The notes: a model not told the origin generated them from the letters alone. A stretch of DNA of 64,000 nt from Streptomyces sp. H39-S7 (GCF_027158205.1 NZ_JAPVLU010000012.1:66864-130863), one strand, 5' to 3'; counted from the stretch's first letter, positions 49,305 to 58,532 are shown. Numbers and translations: made by a program.

Positions 49305-51151
49305 GCGGATTCCTCGATCCTGGTGTTTTCCCCGGCCCCGGCGGGGACCACGGACGGGCCTTCGGCCGAAAGGCCGGTCGTGACAGCGGCGATCACAGCG
49401 GCCGGTTCCTCGGTCTCGCGGGTGACCACCTCGCGGTACCGCTGGTCCGCGCGCAGCAGCTCGTGGTGGGTGCCGGTGGCTGCCACCGATCCGTCGGTGA
49501 TGAAGACCACCAGGTCGCAGTGGTCGAGCAGCAGCGGGCTCGAGGTGAACACCACCGTGGTGCGGTCCGCCCTGATCCCCTTGAGGCCGCGGGCGATCCG
49601 GGCCTCGGTGTGCGAGTCGACGGCCGATGTCGGCTCGTCCAGTACCAGGACCTCCGGGTCCGCGACCAGGGATCTGGCCAGGGCCAGCCGCTGGCGCTGC
49701 CCGCCGGACAGCGAGCGTCCACGCTCGGTGATCCGGGTCTGCATCGGATCACCGGAGTCGTCCACCGAGGCCTGGGCGAGCGCCTGCAGGACGTCCCCGC
49801 ACTGGGCGGCCGCCAGCGCGTCCGTGGCGGAAACGTTGCCGGAGGACGGTACGTCGAGCAGTTCGTGCAGCGTGCCGGAGAGCAGCACGGGGTCCTTGTC
49901 CTGCACCAGCACGGAGGCGCGCGCCGCCGCCAGCGGCAGCTCGTCGAGAGCCGTGCCGCCCAGCAGGACCGAGGACTGGCCGGCCACCCGGTCCGGGCTG
50001 TGCCCGCCGAGCCGGTCGGCGAGCCGCCCGGCCGCGTCCGGGTCCCCGCACACGACCGCGGTCAGCAGTCCGGCGGGAGCGAGCAGCCCGGTCTCCGGGT
50101 CGTACAGGTCACCGGAAGGAGCCGCAGCGGACGCGGGGGCCGGGCCCGGTTCCGCGCTCCGCACCAGCGCCAGCACCCGCGCCGCGCGCTTGGCCGAGGG
50201 GCGCGAGAAGGACCATGCCATCGCAATCTCCTCGAAGTGCCTCAAAGGGAACATCAGGAAGGCGACGGTTCCGTACACGGTGACCAGCTCGCCGACCGAG
50301 ATCCGGCCGTCCAGTGCGAGGACGGCCCCGTACCAGGCCACGCCCACCAGCAGCAGCCCCGGCAGGACCACCTGCAGGGCGCTGATCAGCGCCCACATCC
50401 GGGCACTGTGCACCGCGGCCGTCCGGACCTCCTGCGAGGCCTTGCGGTACCGGTCGAGGAAGAGGTCCTCGCCGCCGATACCGCGCAGCACCCGAAGACC
50501 CGCGACGGTGTCGGACGCCAGCTCCGTGGCCTTGCCCGCCTTCTCCCGCTGCACGTCGGCGCGCTTGGTCGCCGCAGGCAGCAGCGGCAGCACCGCGAGT
50601 GCGAGGACGGGGATGGCGGCGGCCACCATGAGGCCGAGTTCCGGCTGGTAGAAGGCCAGTGCCACCGCGATGCCGATGGTGGCGAGGAAGGCGGACGTGA
50701 AGCGGGCGAACGCCTCCACGAACCAGCCGATCTTCTCGACGTCGCCCGCGCCGACGGTGACGATCTCGCCCGCCGCGACCTGCCGGGTGAGCACCGAGCC
50801 CAGCTCGACGGTCTTACGGCTCAGCAACTGCTGGACGCGGGCGGCGGCGGTGATCCAGTTGGCCACCGCCGTGCGGTGCAGCATGGTGTCGCCGAGCGCG
50901 CTGAGCCCGCCGAGCAGCAGCATCAGCCCGCCCGCCAGCGCCAGCCGGCGGCCCGAATGGTCGACGACCGCCTGTACGGCCAGGCCGACGGCAGCCGGGA
51001 ACAGCGCGACGGACGCCATCAGCAAAGTGCCCCACGCGGCGGCGGTGAGCTGCCCGCGCAGCTGACGTCTCTCCAGCCAGAGCAGGAAGCGGAACCCCGA
51101 TCTGACGTCGGGGACACCGGGGTCCTGAAAGGGGAGTTGGCGAAGCGACAT
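49301..51151 (-). CDS. Heterodimeric ABC exporter, subunit lacking Walker A
   Basis: A 616-residue half-transporter; ATG 51151 has GGGA 5 nt upstream. The membrane domain is at about 25-320 and the ATPase domain at about 350-580. Where the P-loop should be the protein reads CGDPDAAGRL (368-377), with no Lys-Ser/Thr, so it cannot hold ATP in the normal way. The signature is canonical (LSGGQ, 481-485), Walker B keeps VLVLDEPTSAVD, and the switch His is replaced (VVFTSSPLLL). It is first in the operon and overlaps the partner start. This subunit supplies the signature half of the active ATP site. Confidence 0.93.
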   Translation of the reverse strand: MSLRQLPFQDPGVPDVRSGFRFLLWLERRQLRGQLTAAAWGTLLMASVALFPAAVGLAVQAVVDHSGRRLALAGGLMLLLGGLSALGDTMLHRTAVANWITAAARVQQLLSRKTVELGSVLTRQVAAGEIVTVGAGDVEKIGWFVEAFARFTSAFLATIGIAVALAFYQPELGLMVAAAIPVLALAVLPLLPAATKRADVQREKAGKATELASDTVAGLRVLRGIGGEDLFLDRYRKASQEVRTAAVHSARMWALISALQVVLPGLLLVGVAWYGAVLALDGRISVGELVTVYGTVAFLMFPLRHFEEIAMAWSFSRPSAKRAARVLALVRSAEPGPAPASAAAPSGDLYDPETGLLAPAGLLTAVVCGDPDAAGRLADRLGGHSPDRVAGQSSVLLGGTALDELPLAAARASVLVQDKDPVLLSGTLHELLDVPSSGNVSATDALAAAQCGDVLQALAQASVDDSGDPMQTRITERGRSLSGGQRQRLALARSLVADPEVLVLDEPTSAVDSHTEARIARGLKGIRADRTTVVFTSSPLLLDHCDLVVFITDGSVAATGTHHELLRADQRYREVVTRETEEPAAVIAAVTTGLSAEGPSVVPAGAGENTRIEESA

Positions 51152-51202
51152 GACGTCCCGAGAGGTTCTGGAATGGAGTGAGAAGACGTACAAGGTTCGC
51201 GG

Positions 51203-51218
51203 CCCGGCACGTGCCGGG
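51203..51218. promoter_or_regulatory. 16-bp perfect palindrome in a divergent region
   Basis: CCCGGCACGTGCCGGG lies in the 226 bp between the ABC exporter operon and the PNGase-like gene, 51 bp upstream of the exporter start. It could be an operator or a transcript hairpin. No other feature is clear in this region. Confidence 0.45.
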
Positions 51219-51377
51219 TCAACCTGTTACTGCCGCTGCGCCCGGAATAGGGCGGTATTGCGCCAGGGTCGTCCGCCGGGCCGGCGGCGTGCGGACGCGG
51301 TCTGTCGCCCGGCGCGCGACCGGGCCAAGCTGTGCGCTGTCATTCAACGCCATCGCATGACGAGGAGGCACCACCGC

Positions 51378-53021
51378 GTGGGAAGACGGATACTCGCGGC
51401 GCTCGCCGCGGCAGTGGGGTTCGCGCTCTTCGCGGGCCCGGCCGCCGCGGCCACCACCGCACCACCGGCCGAGTTCGGCACCGACTGGCACGACCCCCTG
51501 ACGGCCGCCCCGCCCATCGCCACCCCCGGCGGTCCTTCCTGCACCACGCAGATCGTGTCGGCGCAGTTCCGGGACTTCACGCCGTACACGAGCACGTACA
51601 GCCCGCCGCGCGGCTGCGGTGACCGCTGGAGCAAGGTCGTCCTGCGGCTGGACGGCAAGGTCGCCGGGCGGCAGTACGACCGGCTGGGATATCTGCGGAT
51701 CGGCGGCGTGGAGGTACTGACCACCTCGACGCCCGAGCCGTCTCCCGAGGGGATCACCTGGAAGGTCGAGAAGGACGTCACGCGGTACGCGGCCACGCTG
51801 CGGGGCCGGCAGCCCGTCGAGATGCTCATCGGCAACGTCGTCAACGACACGTACACCGGCGTGATCGACGTCAGGGTCTCGCTGACCTTCTACCCGGCGC
51901 GCGGAGCCGGCGGCGGCGATCCGGCGGGAGCCGCGCCCGACCAGGTGCTCACCCTGGCCGGCTCGCACAGCGAGGGCACGGCGCTCGTCGGTGACCTCAC
52001 CACACCGCGCAACAGCGAGCGGATCGTCGCCGAGGTGTACGCCACCGGGTCGGGCGGCGGCTGCGAGGAGTTCTGGTACCTGGCCGTGCCCGCCGAGGTG
52101 CCGTACTCCTGCCAGGCCGGCGGCCCCTACCGGGAGGTGCAGCTGCGTGTGGACGGTCAACTGGCCGGGATCGCCGCACCGTTCCCGACCGTGTGGACCG
52201 GCGGCTGGTCCAACCCCTTCCTCTGGTACGTGATCCCGGGCCCGCAGGCCTTCGACGTCAAGCCCGTCCAGTACGACCTGACGCCGTACGCCGGCCTGCT
52301 CAACGACGGGAAGGCGCACCGCGTCGAGGTCTCGGTGCTGGGCGTGCCCGAAGGGCAGAGCGGCTGGAACGTGCCGACGAACGTGCTGGTCTGGCAGGAC
52401 AAGCACCGCTCGCAGGTCAAGGGCGCGCTGACCGCGCACCGGGAGGGCGACCCGGCCACCTCGACCTCCTACCGGCCCGGTGACGAACGCGCCCTGGACG
52501 CGACCGGCGGCCACGACCTGACGGTCGCCGGCTATGTCGACACGTCGCACGGCCGCGTCGCCACCACCGTCCGCCGCGCGCTGTCCGCCACCTCCACCCA
52601 CCGGTGGAACGCCGACGAGAGCACCGACGCGCTCACCGCCCGGTGGACCGACGATGCGACAGTGACCACGGCCGGCCGCGGCCCGGCCACCGACACGACG
52701 GTGCGCCGCGCCTACACGATGGACGGCCGTACGTCGGTCGGCGCGGCCGACCGGCTGCGTACCGTGATGTCGCTCGGCGACAGCGCAGACACCGTCGTCG
52801 CCCGCGGTGGCCGGACGCTGAGCCGGTCGCTGGTGGACGACGTCTACCGGGGCGACGCGTCCTTCACCCTCAATGTGCCGCGCGAGCAGCGGCACGCCAC
52901 CGGCACGTCGTCCGAGCGCTACCGAATTCTCGGTCCCGGCGTCCGCTACGACCGCCGGATCGCCACCGCGCAGGGGGCGCTGACGGAGGACCGCACGTTT
53001 GAAAGAGTTTTCAGCAAGTAG
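51378..53021 (+). CDS. Secreted peptide-N4-asparagine amidase A (PNGase A)-like protein
   Basis: A 547-residue exported protein. GTG 51378 was chosen because GAGGAGG lies 9 nt upstream; an ATG 21 bp earlier has no ribosome site. Signal peptide 1-25 (ends AAAATTAP). The rest is two beta-rich modules: about 40-185 (FTPYTSTYSPPRGCGDRWSK, VVLRLDGKVAGRQYDRLGYL) and about 200-370 (CEEFWYLAVPAEVPYSCQAG, PYREVQLRVDGQLAGIAAPF, WNVPTNVLVW), a layout I associate with PNGase A. That enzyme removes N-glycans from glycoproteins or glycopeptides. Two Cys pairs are likely. It precedes a secreted amylase, fitting a set of extracellular degradative enzymes. Confidence 0.8.
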   Translation: MGRRILAALAAAVGFALFAGPAAAATTAPPAEFGTDWHDPLTAAPPIATPGGPSCTTQIVSAQFRDFTPYTSTYSPPRGCGDRWSKVVLRLDGKVAGRQYDRLGYLRIGGVEVLTTSTPEPSPEGITWKVEKDVTRYAATLRGRQPVEMLIGNVVNDTYTGVIDVRVSLTFYPARGAGGGDPAGAAPDQVLTLAGSHSEGTALVGDLTTPRNSERIVAEVYATGSGGGCEEFWYLAVPAEVPYSCQAGGPYREVQLRVDGQLAGIAAPFPTVWTGGWSNPFLWYVIPGPQAFDVKPVQYDLTPYAGLLNDGKAHRVEVSVLGVPEGQSGWNVPTNVLVWQDKHRSQVKGALTAHREGDPATSTSYRPGDERALDATGGHDLTVAGYVDTSHGRVATTVRRALSATSTHRWNADESTDALTARWTDDATVTTAGRGPATDTTVRRAYTMDGRTSVGAADRLRTVMSLGDSADTVVARGGRTLSRSLVDDVYRGDASFTLNVPREQRHATGTSSERYRILGPGVRYDRRIATAQGALTEDRTFERVFSK

Positions 53022-53078
53022 TTGAAATTATTTCTACTGATCTCTTGACGTGCTCACGGCCACGGCGGGAAGCTCCTG

Positions 53079-53107
53079 GCGGAACCCCGTGGGACGCGGG
53101 GTTCCGC
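53079..53107 (+). terminator. Hairpin terminator between the two secreted-enzyme genes
   Basis: GCGGAACCCCG (53079-53089) pairs perfectly with CGGGGTTCCGC (53097-53107) over 7 nt. An unusually AT-rich patch (53001-53049) precedes it, spanning the PNGase-like stop codon. Confidence 0.75.
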
Positions 53108-53180
53108 ACCCCCCACCCGGCGGCTTGGCGCGGGCTGCCTTCGAGGGCACAGCTGTGCCCGTACAACGGAGGAGCCGCTC

Positions 53181-54950
53181 ATGCGATCCCGCACACCCCG
53201 GGCACCCCGAACATCGTGCAGCCCCCGAACACCCCGCGCCCCCCGGACCTTCCGCGGGTCCCGGGCCCTGCACGGCACACTTGCCGCGCTGCTCGCCGTC
53301 ACCGGTCTCACCCTCGCCGTCCAGCAGCCGGCGCAGGCGTCACCGCCGGGCGGCAAGGACGTCACCGCCACCCTCTTCGAGTGGCGTTTCGACTCCGTCG
53401 CCAAGGCCTGTACCGACACGCTCGGTCCGGCCGGCTACGGCTTCGTGGAGGTCTCCCCGGCCCAGGAGCAGATCCAGGGGAGCCAGTGGTGGACCTCGTA
53501 CCAGCCGGTCAGCTACAAGATCGCCGGACGGCTCGGTGACAGCACCGCGTTCAAGCACATGGCGGACACCTGCCACGCCGCGGGTGTCAAGGTGATCGCC
53601 GACGCGGTGATCAACCACATGGCGGCCGGCTCCGGCACCGGGACCGGGGGCACCAACTACTCGAAGTACAACTACCCCGGCTACTACCAGGACCAGGACT
53701 TCCACTCCTGCCGCAGCAACATCACCAACTACGCCGACCGGAGCAACGTCCAGAACTGCGAGCTCGTCGGGCTCTCGGACCTGAACACCGGCAGCGACTA
53801 CGTCCGTTCCACGATCGCCGGCTACCTCAACAACCTGATCGCGCTGGGCGCCGACGGCTTCCGGATCGACGCGGCGAAGCACATCGCGGCGGGCGACCTC
53901 GCCGCCATCAAGTCCAAGCTCAGCAACCCCGGCATCTACTGGGCGCAGGAGGCCATCTACGGTGCGGGGGAGGCGGTGCAGCCGGGCGAGTACACCGGCA
54001 CCGGGGACGTGGACGAGTTCCGCGCCGCCACCGACCTCAAGCGGATCTTCACCAGCGAGAAGCTGTCGTACCTGAGCAACTGGGGCGCCTCCTGGGGCTA
54101 CCTGCCCAGCGCCAGTGCCCGGACCTTCACCGACAACTGGGACACCGAGCGCAACGGCTCGACCCTCAACTACAAGGCGGGCGCCACCTACACCCTCGCC
54201 AACGTCTACCTGCTGGCCTGGCCCTACGGATCGCCGAACGTCTACTCCGGCTACGAGTTCTCGGACAACGACTCCGGCCCGCCCAACAGCGGCACCGTCA
54301 ACGCCTGCTACACCGACGGATGGAAGTGCCAGCACGCCTGGCCGCAGATCACCGGCATGGTCGGCTTCCGCAACGCCGTCTCCGGTACCGCGGTGACCAA
54401 CTGGTGGTCCAACGGCAACAACGCCATCGCGTTCGGCCGCGGCGGCAAGGGCTTCGTCGCGATCAATCACGAGGGCGCCGCGCTCACGCAGACGTACACC
54501 ACCTCCCTGCCGGCGGGCAGCTACTGCGACGTCCAGCACTCCGGCAGCCGCTACACCGTCGGCTCCGACGGCAGGTTCACGGCCACCATCGGCTCCAACG
54601 AAGCGGTGGCGCTCTACGTCGGGGCGAGCTGTGCCGACGGCGGGGGGACCACCCCGGCCTCCGGCGCGTCCTTCGCGGTGAACGCCACCACGACATCCGG
54701 CCAGAACATCTACGTCACCGGCAACAACGCCTCCCTCGGCAACTGGGACACCGGCAAGGCGCTGCTCCTGTCGTCGGCCGCCTACCCGGTGTGGAAGCTC
54801 GACCTCGCGCTGGGCGCGGGCACGTCCTTCGAGTACAAGTACGTACGCAAGGACGCCTCGGGGAACGCGACCTGGGAGACCGGGGCCAACCGCACCGCCA
54901 CGGTGCCCGCGAGCGGAAAGGTGTCACTCAGCGACAACTGGCGCGGGTGA
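53181..54950 (+). CDS. Secreted alpha-amylase (GH13) with CBM20 starch-binding domain
   Basis: A 589-residue exported enzyme; ATG 53181 has GGAGGAG 6 nt upstream. The signal peptide has an unusually long basic n-region with RTPRAPRT twice, then the hydrophobic core and AQASPPGG near 53. The GH13 barrel covers about 58-400 with DAVINH (141-146), nucleophile D230 ([12 protein letters not shown]), acid/base E257 (YWAQEAIY) and D321 (FTDNWDTER). Trp takes the place of His in the common NHD; I recall the same in other Streptomyces amylases. The C-domain is followed by CBM20 (about 484-589, with [15 protein letters not shown]). It cuts starch to malto-oligosaccharides outside the cell. Confidence 0.95.
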   Translation: MRSRTPRAPRTSCSPRTPRAPRTFRGSRALHGTLAALLAVTGLTLAVQQPAQASPPGGKDVTATLFEWRFDSVAKACTDTLGPAGYGFVEVSPAQEQIQGSQWWTSYQPVSYKIAGRLGDSTAFKHMADTCHAAGVKVIADAVINHMAAGSGTGTGGTNYSKYNYPGYYQDQDFHSCRSNITNYADRSNVQNCELVGLSDLNTGSDYVRSTIAGYLNNLIALGADGFRIDAAKHIAAGDLAAIKSKLSNPGIYWAQEAIYGAGEAVQPGEYTGTGDVDEFRAATDLKRIFTSEKLSYLSNWGASWGYLPSASARTFTDNWDTERNGSTLNYKAGATYTLANVYLLAWPYGSPNVYSGYEFSDNDSGPPNSGTVNACYTDGWKCQHAWPQITGMVGFRNAVSGTAVTNWWSNGNNAIAFGRGGKGFVAINHEGAALTQTYTTSLPAGSYCDVQHSGSRYTVGSDGRFTATIGSNEAVALYVGASCADGGGTTPASGASFAVNATTTSGQNIYVTGNNASLGNWDTGKALLLSSAAYPVWKLDLALGAGTSFEYKYVRKDASGNATWETGANRTATVPASGKVSLSDNWRG

Positions 54951-55024
54951 TGGTGGGCGGGCGGCCCGGAGCAGGGGAGACTGGCACATTCCAGTTCGTG
55001 CTCACAGAGGGGATTTCCTGAGTT

Positions 55025-55471
55025 ATGAAGGGCTTTCGCACGTTCCTGCTGCGTGGCAACGTCGTCGAACTCGCAGTCGGCATCGTGGTCGGTGCGGCGT
55101 TCACCGCGCTGGTCAGCGGCTTCGTCAAAGCGTTCCTGACCCCGATTGTCGGTCTCATGTCGGGTGCTTCGGGCGACTACACGCGCAAGGCGTTCACGGT
55201 CTCGGGAGTGACGTTCCCGTACGGTGCCTTCATCGACGCGGCGATCAGCTTCGTGATCGTCGCCTCGGTGATCTACTTCCTGGTCATCCTGCCGATGAAC
55301 CGGATGCAGGAGCGGTTCTTCCCCAAGGCCGCGGCGGCTCCGATGCGTGAGTGCCCGGAGTGCCTGACGCCGATACCCCAGGCCGCCCGCCGGTGCAGCG
55401 CCTGCACCGCCCAGGTCCAGCAGGCGCCCTCCGAGAACGGCGCCGCGCACCACGTGACGACCTCGCAGTAA
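55025..55471 (+). CDS. mscL: Large-conductance mechanosensitive channel MscL with zinc-ribbon tail
   Basis: A 148-residue MscL. The N-terminal amphipathic helix and TM1 read FRTFLLRGNVVELAVGIVVG (about 4-23), TM2 SFVIVASVIYFLVILPMN (about 75-92). The C-terminal tail carries C110-x2-C113 and C124-x2-C127 (CPECLTPIPQAARRCSAC), a zinc-ribbon-like addition absent from E. coli MscL but seen in actinobacterial forms. It opens under membrane tension to release solutes on osmotic downshock. Ribosome site GAGGGGA is about 11 nt upstream. Confidence 0.95.
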   Translation: MKGFRTFLLRGNVVELAVGIVVGAAFTALVSGFVKAFLTPIVGLMSGASGDYTRKAFTVSGVTFPYGAFIDAAISFVIVASVIYFLVILPMNRMQERFFPKAAAAPMRECPECLTPIPQAARRCSACTAQVQQAPSENGAAHHVTTSQ

Positions 55472-55507
55472 CGTTCGCCACCCGGGTGCCCGGACGAGCC
55501 ACCACGA

Positions 55508-55548
55508 CGCCCCCTCGGGCGCGCTTCAGCAGCGCTGCCGAGGGGGCG
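55508..55548. terminator. Bidirectional hairpin terminator overlapping the MarR stop
   Basis: CGCCCCCTCGG (55508-55518) pairs with CCGAGGGGGCG (55538-55548); the loop holds a smaller stem. It lies between the convergent mscL and MarR genes, and its right arm is inside the MarR coding end. Confidence 0.82.
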
Positions 55549-56026
55549 CCGTCGCGTCCAGGGCGGCGAGCAGCGCGGTCAGCGCCTCGCGCTGCGCGGA
55601 GTCCAGCGGGGCGAGGAGATCCTCGGCGGCGGCCCGGCGGGCCAGCCGCAGGCGGTGCAGTGTCGCGCCGCCCGCCTCCGTCAGCTCGATACGGATCACC
55701 CGGCGGCTGGCCGGGTCGGGGACCCTGCGCACCAGGTCGTGCGCCTCCAGCGCGTCGACCAGCGTGGTCACCGCGCGTGGCACGACATCCAGGCGCTGCG
55801 CCAGGTCCGCCATCCGCGGCGGTTCCTCGCTGTGCGCCACGGTCCGCAGCAGCCGGGACTGGGCCGGGGTGATGCCGAGCGGTTCGAGGTGCCGGCGCTG
55901 GGCGCGGTGGAGCCGCTTGGTCAGCTGGAGCAGCTGGTCGGCGAGGCGGCCGGTGGTCTCGGCGGCGGCGAACTCCGCCGCGGACTCGGCAGCGGGTTCG
56001 GTCGCGGTGGTGGTGCGGGGATCCAT
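55526..56026 (-). CDS. MarR-family repressor
   Basis: A 166-residue MarR protein. After a polar Ala/Glu N-terminus come the winged helix segments LGITPAQSRLLRTVAHSEEP, MADLAQRLDVVPRAVTTLVD and the wing DPASRRVIRIELTEAG, then a long dimer helix. It is divergent from an ABC exporter gene with a large inverted repeat covering both promoters, so it most likely represses itself and the exporter until an inducing compound binds. Confidence 0.93.
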   Translation of the reverse strand: MDPRTTTATEPAAESAAEFAAAETTGRLADQLLQLTKRLHRAQRRHLEPLGITPAQSRLLRTVAHSEEPPRMADLAQRLDVVPRAVTTLVDALEAHDLVRRVPDPASRRVIRIELTEAGGATLHRLRLARRAAAEDLLAPLDSAQREALTALLAALDATAPPRQRC

Positions 56027-56044
56027 GGCCCAAGGATATCAGGA

Positions 56045-56081
56045 TGTAAGTCATTGTGAACATAGGTAACAATGACTTACA
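56045..56081. promoter_or_regulatory. MarR operator over two overlapping divergent promoters
   Basis: TGTAAGTCATTGT (56045-56057) and ACAATGACTTACA (56069-56081) are perfect 13-bp arms separated by 11 bp. Promoters overlap it on both strands: plus TTGTGA (56054-56059), 18 nt, TACACT (56078-56083); minus TTGTTA, 18 nt, TACATC. Each arm contains part of a -35 and a -10, so one bound repressor complex would silence both. Confidence 0.87.
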
Positions 56082-56183
56082 CTCCTAAAGTCGGTCCGGC
56101 CCGGCGGTCCTGTGCGGGTACTGCTCCGACACCGCCGGCCCCGCCGGCGGCCAGAACCCCTCAGCAGCCTCCCAAGGAGCCCT

Positions 56184-58001
56184 TTGCACCCCGACAAGAC
56201 CCGGTGGACGCCACCGCCCAAAGACCCGAACGCACCCACCGACGTACGCCGCATCGTGCGGCTCTTCCGTCCCTACCGCGCCCGGCTCGCCGTCGTGGGC
56301 GTGCTGGTCGCGCTCTCCTCCCTCGTCTCGGTCGCCTCGCCCTTCCTGCTCAAGGCGATCCTGGACACCGCGATCCCGCAGGGCCGCACCGGGCTGCTCA
56401 GCCTGCTCGCCCTCGGCATGATCGCCACCGCCGTCGTCACCAGCGTCTTCGGCGTGCTCCAGACCCTGATATCGACCACTGTCGGCCAGCGCGTCATGCA
56501 CGACCTGCGCACCTCGGTCTACGAGCAGCTGCAGCGCATGTCGCTCGCCTTCTTCACCAGGACCCGCACCGGCGAGGTGCAGTCCCGCATCGCCAACGAC
56601 ATCGGCGGCATGCAGGCGACCGTGACGTCCACCGCGACCTCGCTGGTCTCCAACCTCACCGCCGTCATCGCCTCCGTGGTCGCGATGCTGGCCCTGGACT
56701 GGCGGCTGACGATCGTCTCGCTGCTGCTGCTCCCGGTCTTCGTGTGGATCAGCCGCCGGGTCGGCCGTGAGCGCAAGAAGATCACCACCCAGCGGCAGAA
56801 GCAGATGGCCTCCATGTCGGCCATCGTGACCGAGTCGCTCTCCGTCAGCGGCATCCTGCTCGGCCGCACCATGGGCCGCTCCGACTCGCTGGCCCGCTCC
56901 TTCTCCGAGGAGTCCGAGCGGCTGGTCGACCTCGAGGTGCGCTCCAACATGGCCGGGCGCTGGCGGATGTCCACCATCGGCATCGTCATGGCCGCCATGC
57001 CCGCGCTGCTGTACTGGGCCGCGGGACTGACCATGACCAACGGCGGGCCCGCCCTCTCCATCGGCACCCTCGTCGCCTTCGTGTCGCTCCAGCAGGGCCT
57101 GTTCCGCCCGACCGTCAGCCTGCTGTCGACCGGTGTCCAGGTGCAGACCTCGCTCGCGCTCTTCCAGCGCATCTTCGAATACCTCGACCTGCCCGTCGAC
57201 ATCACCGAACGCGCCGACCCGGTCCGCATGGACCGCGCCCGCGGCGACGTCCGCTTCGAGCACGTCGACTTCTCGTACGACCCCTCCGGCGCCCCCCGCA
57301 CGCTGCACGGCATCGACCTCGCCGTGCCGGCCGGCGGCAGCCTGGCCATCGTCGGGTCGACGGGTTCCGGCAAGAGCACGCTCAGCTACCTGGTGCCCCG
57401 GCTGTACGACGTGACGGGCGGCCGGGTGACGATCGACGGCGCCGACGTCCGCGACCTCGCCTTCGACACGCTGGCCGAAACGGTCGGCGTCGTCGCCCAG
57501 GAGACCTACCTGTTCCACGCCTCGGTAGCCGAGAACCTGCGCTTCGCCAAGCCCGACGCCACCGACGAGGACATCGTCGCCGCGGCGAAGGCCGCCCAGA
57601 TCCACGACCACATCGCCGGCCTCCCCGACGGGTACGACACCCTCGTCGGCGAACGCGGCTACCGCTTCTCCGGTGGCGAGAAGCAGCGGCTGGCCATCGC
57701 GCGCACCATCCTGCGCGACCCGCCGGTCCTCATCCTCGACGAGGCCACCAGCGCGCTCGACACCCGCACGGAACAGGCCGTCCAGGAAGCCATCGACGCG
57801 CTGTCGGCCGGCCGCACCACCATCACCATCGCCCACCGGCTCTCCACCGTCCGCGACGCCGACGAGATCGTGGTCCTCGACGCGGGCCGGATCGTCGAAC
57901 GCGGCAACCACCACGAACTGCTGGCACGCGACGGCCGTTACGCGGCACTGGTCCGCCGCGACGAGCGGATGTCGGCCTCCGAATACGCCAAGTCCGCTTG
58001 A
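56184..58001 (+). CDS. ABC exporter half-transporter (homodimeric type)
   Basis: A 605-residue exporter. TTG 56184 (LHPDKTRWTPP, first residue read as Met) was chosen because AAGGAG lies 4 nt upstream and the family begins there; the upstream frame is Arg/Pro-rich non-conserved. Six-helix membrane domain about 35-320; ATPase with Walker A VGSTGSGKSTLS, Q-loop VVAQETYLF, signature FSGGEKQRLA, Walker B LILDEATSALD and switch IAHRLST, all intact, so a homodimer with two active sites is expected. It is controlled by the divergent MarR through the shared inverted repeat. Likely drug or lipid exporter. Confidence 0.92.
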   Translation: MHPDKTRWTPPPKDPNAPTDVRRIVRLFRPYRARLAVVGVLVALSSLVSVASPFLLKAILDTAIPQGRTGLLSLLALGMIATAVVTSVFGVLQTLISTTVGQRVMHDLRTSVYEQLQRMSLAFFTRTRTGEVQSRIANDIGGMQATVTSTATSLVSNLTAVIASVVAMLALDWRLTIVSLLLLPVFVWISRRVGRERKKITTQRQKQMASMSAIVTESLSVSGILLGRTMGRSDSLARSFSEESERLVDLEVRSNMAGRWRMSTIGIVMAAMPALLYWAAGLTMTNGGPALSIGTLVAFVSLQQGLFRPTVSLLSTGVQVQTSLALFQRIFEYLDLPVDITERADPVRMDRARGDVRFEHVDFSYDPSGAPRTLHGIDLAVPAGGSLAIVGSTGSGKSTLSYLVPRLYDVTGGRVTIDGADVRDLAFDTLAETVGVVAQETYLFHASVAENLRFAKPDATDEDIVAAAKAAQIHDHIAGLPDGYDTLVGERGYRFSGGEKQRLAIARTILRDPPVLILDEATSALDTRTEQAVQEAIDALSAGRTTITIAHRLSTVRDADEIVVLDAGRIVERGNHHELLARDGRYAALVRRDERMSASEYAKSA

Positions 58002-58109
58002 TCGAGGGGGGCTCACCCCGGGAATGACTCACCGGTAAGGTAGCGGCGACCCACGGGTGGCGACGACCGCCCGACACCACCTGTCGCCCATCCACCGGAG
58101 GTACCCGCG

Positions 58110-58496
58110 TTGGCTTCCCACGAGCGCTCCGCCCGACTCCTCGTCGGGCTCCTCGCCGGCGGCGCGGCGGCCCACGTCCTGCTCCCGAAGGCGTTCGACG
58201 CGACGATCCCGCGCGCCCTGCCGGGCACCCCGCGCACCTGGACCTACGGCAGCGCGGTGGTGGAACTCGCGGTGGCCGGCGCCGTCGCGGTGCCCGCCAC
58301 CCGCCGGGTCGGCGCTCTGCTCGCGGCGGGGCTGCTCACCGCCGTCTTCCCGGCCAACGTGAAGATGGCCTACGACTGGCGCCACCGACCCGCGCCGCTG
58401 CGGACCGCGGCCCTGGTGCGGCTGCCGGTCCAGGTTCCGCTGGTGCTGTGGGCGCTGCGGGTCAGCCGTCAGCAGACGCCGCGCCGCCAGGGCTGA
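58110..58496 (+). CDS. DoxX-like small membrane protein
   Basis: A 128-residue protein with about four membrane helices (8-28, 47-65, 67-85, 100-118), in the pattern of DoxX-type proteins: HVLLPKAFDATIPRALPGTP, YGSAVVELAVAGAVAVPATR, NVKMAYDWRHRP. TTG 58110 is used as start because GGAGG lies 8 nt before it and no ATG or GTG fits. Function unknown; DoxX relatives are linked to redox homeostasis. It ends close to the convergent lutC. Confidence 0.75.
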   Translation: MASHERSARLLVGLLAGGAAAHVLLPKAFDATIPRALPGTPRTWTYGSAVVELAVAGAVAVPATRRVGALLAAGLLTAVFPANVKMAYDWRHRPAPLRTAALVRLPVQVPLVLWALRVSRQQTPRRQG

Positions 58497-58532
58497 CCCC
58501 CCGAGCCGCACGCGGTTGGTCCTCCGTCCCCG

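Noticed and set aside
43671-50651. A 2,300-codon open frame on the plus strand across several genes
   Set aside because: It runs antiparallel to the TesB, helicase and ABC genes, has low-complexity Arg/Gly/His composition with no domain pattern, and is explained by G+C bias in the antisense frame.
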